Source: JBBTSB01 sp964355775 (GTDB lineage Bacteria > Patescibacteriota > Minisyncoccia > 2-02-FULL-40-12 > IGHO2-01-FULL-4-A). Taken from it: DNA of 12,284 bases. Positions 11,116 to 12,284 of this stretch are shown piece after piece. Under the pieces are notes generated by a model. The model was not told the DNA's origin. It made no database searches and worked only from the letters and a program-made list of their open reading frames with translations. A program made the position numbers and the translations under genes. Where the stretch lies: NCBI GenBank assembly GCA_964355775.1, contig CAYHEP010000026.1, positions 1-12,284 on the forward strand, written 5' to 3'. Every line of letters starts with the position of its first letter. Position 1 is the stretch's first letter.

Positions 11116-12284
11116 AGTAATTTTTTTACCAGCGCATTGAACTGCAATCCTCTATCGTACTCATTGGTGAATTTTTCAAAACTCTTACAGGCGGGCGAAA
11201 ACAAAATTATTTTTGGTTTGAGTGCGAGCGCGCTGGTGAGACATTCTTCCAGGGTATCGCAGGCATTTGCTTCAAGCATTTTTTGTGTCGCTGATCCCGC
11301 AAGAAAGATACGATGCTTTTTTGGTATCATTTTCTCCACGACTTCATTCCACTTCGTAAAATCCAGCTTTGCATCCGTGCCGCCGGCGATCAGTACGGTG
11401 TCGGGTCCAGCAAAGCGTTCCAATGCGGCAATCCCCCCATCGGGCGATGTGGCGTTGTTGTCGTTTATGATGCGAAGGTCGTTGTGATTATAGATTTCTT
11501 CCTGACGAAACGGAATTTGCGGGAGCATTGCGATGCGTGATTGGATTTCATCCCATGAGACACCTGCCTCATGCGCAGCCAAAGCGGCCATGCGGAGATT
11601 GAGTACGTTGTGCGCTCCCCACTTTTTTTCAAAGTCCCCCATATCAAGTGCAATTTCTTCTTTTCCAGTGATGAGAATTTGTCCTGGTTTTTGCCATCGG
11701 TACAGATTTTTTTTGGTTTCGGCGTACTCTGCCATACTTATGTACCTGTTTAGATGATCCTGATAAATATTAGTAATGACAGCGATATCGGGAGGACGGA
11801 CAGTTTCATCAAAAAGCTCGAGATGAAAACTGGAGACTTCCGTGACGGCACAGGGAGAGCTTTTAGCTTTTAGCTTATAGCGTATAGCTTCCAGAAAAGG
11901 ATGATCGGGAGAGTTGCCGGCAAGTATTGATCCGGGGATCAAATGCGCGGTCCAGTGTGCCGTCGTCGTCTTGCCGCGCGTGCCCGTTATACCGATGATT
12001 TTTCCGGGAAATAGATTATAAAAAATCGTCGCCTCGTTGACGACTGGAATTCCAAGTTTGCGCGCTTCCAGAACCAGCGGATGTCTAAACGAAACACCGG
12101 GATTTAGCACAAGTATTTCCACCTCCTCCAAGCTTGGCTCCGCGCCAAAGACATAGTTTGCTTCTCCGGTTATTTTCGAAAGCGAAGGCGCGAGCTGTTC
12201 CTTTGTTTTATTATCCGCAATCGTCAACTTCGCCCCCTGCTTGAGTAGCCAGTTTGCCGTCGCCACCCCGCCCCCGAGAAGTCC
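11112..12284 (-). CDS. murD: UDP-N-acetylmuramoylalanine--D-glutamate ligase (5' end cut by right edge)
   Basis: This cytoplasmic ligase adds D-glutamate to UDP-MurNAc-L-Ala in peptidoglycan synthesis. The frame is open to the window edge and reads GLLGGGVATANWLL at its start, the Rossmann glycine loop of MurD, so the GTG at 12266-12264 is not the true start and only a few N-terminal residues are missing. Visible motifs: LVLNPGVSF, the ATP loop ITGTRGKTTTAHW, TEVSSFHLE, TNIYQDHLNRY, INDNNATSPDGG (classical MurD has DSKATN here), GGTDAKLDF, and the C-terminal SPACKSFEKFTN with RGLQFNALV. The C-terminal SPAC..SF..F and RG..F pattern favours MurD over MurC, MurE or MurF. A heptamer-repeat tract lies in frame between the ATP loop and TEVSSF. 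It overlaps the downstream DedA-like gene by four bases. Confidence 0.9.
   Translation of the reverse strand, partial: GLLGGGVATANWLLKQGAKLTIADNKTKEQLAPSLSKITGEANYVFGAEPSLEEVEILVLNPGVSFRHPLVLEARKLGIPVVNEATIFYNLFPGKIIGITGTRGKTTTAHWTAHLIPGSILAGNSPDHPFLEAIRYKLKAKSSPCAVTEVSSFHLELFDETVRPPDIAVITNIYQDHLNRYISMAEYAETKKNLYRWQKPGQILITGKEEIALDMGDFEKKWGAHNVLNLRMAALAAHEAGVSWDEIQSRIAMLPQIPFRQEEIYNHNDLRIINDNNATSPDGGIAALERFAGPDTVLIAGGTDAKLDFTKWNEVVEKMIPKKHRIFLAGSATQKMLEANACDTLEECLTSALALKPKIILFSPACKSFEKFTNEYDRGLQFNALVKKLL
11858..11888. repeat. Four tandem heptamers within murD
   Basis: On the plus strand an AGC is followed by TTTTAGC, TTTTAGC, TTATAGC and GTATAGC: four 7-base units (11861-11888) differing at two positions. 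It encodes AIRYKLKAK in the linker before TEVSSFHLE of MurD. Because seven is not a multiple of three, gain or loss of one unit would shift the frame. Confidence 0.8.

Noticed and set aside
12264..12266. GTG as the start of murD
   Set aside because: The frame continues to the window edge and encodes the MurD glycine-rich loop upstream of this codon, so the gene is simply cut by the window.

Overview
The window looks like a compact bacterial chromosome of the Candidate Phyla Radiation type (Patescibacteria, probably Parcubacteria-like). This is inferred from gene style: abutting or ATGA-overlapping genes, short proteins, a small GIY-YIG nuclease, palindromic repeats lodged in and between genes, and a tRNA without an encoded CCA. 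TGA is used as a stop, so a recoded Gracilibacteria-type genome is unlikely. No search was run; the assignment is by recognition only.

Layout. Positions 1-4740 (minus strand) form a pyrimidine operon read right to left: pyrB, a membrane-anchored protein of unknown function, pyrC, pyrD, a HAD-family hydrolase and pyrE (cut by the left edge). Positions 4787-9166 (plus strand) carry a GIY-YIG nuclease gene, carA and carB. Together these cover bicarbonate/glutamine to orotidine monophosphate; pyrF is not in the window. Positions 9177-9974 (minus) hold an exonuclease III gene, preceded by the 3' remnant of a lost gene and by tRNA-Ser(GGA). A separate GC-rich transcription unit at 10169-10527 (plus) encodes a 79-residue unknown protein with its own promoter, ribosome binding site and terminator. 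Positions 10540-12284 (minus) hold a DedA-like membrane protein overlapping murD, which runs off the right edge.

The most interesting layer is a family of palindromic insertion elements. The GIY-YIG gene lies in a 273-bp unit with 14-bp perfect terminal inverted repeats (TCCCGTTAGAGACA / TGTCTCTAACGGGA) flanked by a 4-bp direct repeat (TGAA). A 77-bp unit with the same outer ends, but no room for a protein, lies between pyrC and pyrD, flanked by a 4-bp direct repeat TGGA (TCCA on the plus strand). Both sit exactly on the start codon of the downstream gene: the last A of the element plus the TG of the target make the ATG of carA and of pyrD. A third, 33-bp palindrome with related ends separates the intact pyrD from a diverged second copy of the pyrD 3' end. 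I propose a GIY-YIG nuclease-encoding mobile element with small non-autonomous derivatives. carA also contains two in-frame structured insertions of other kinds.
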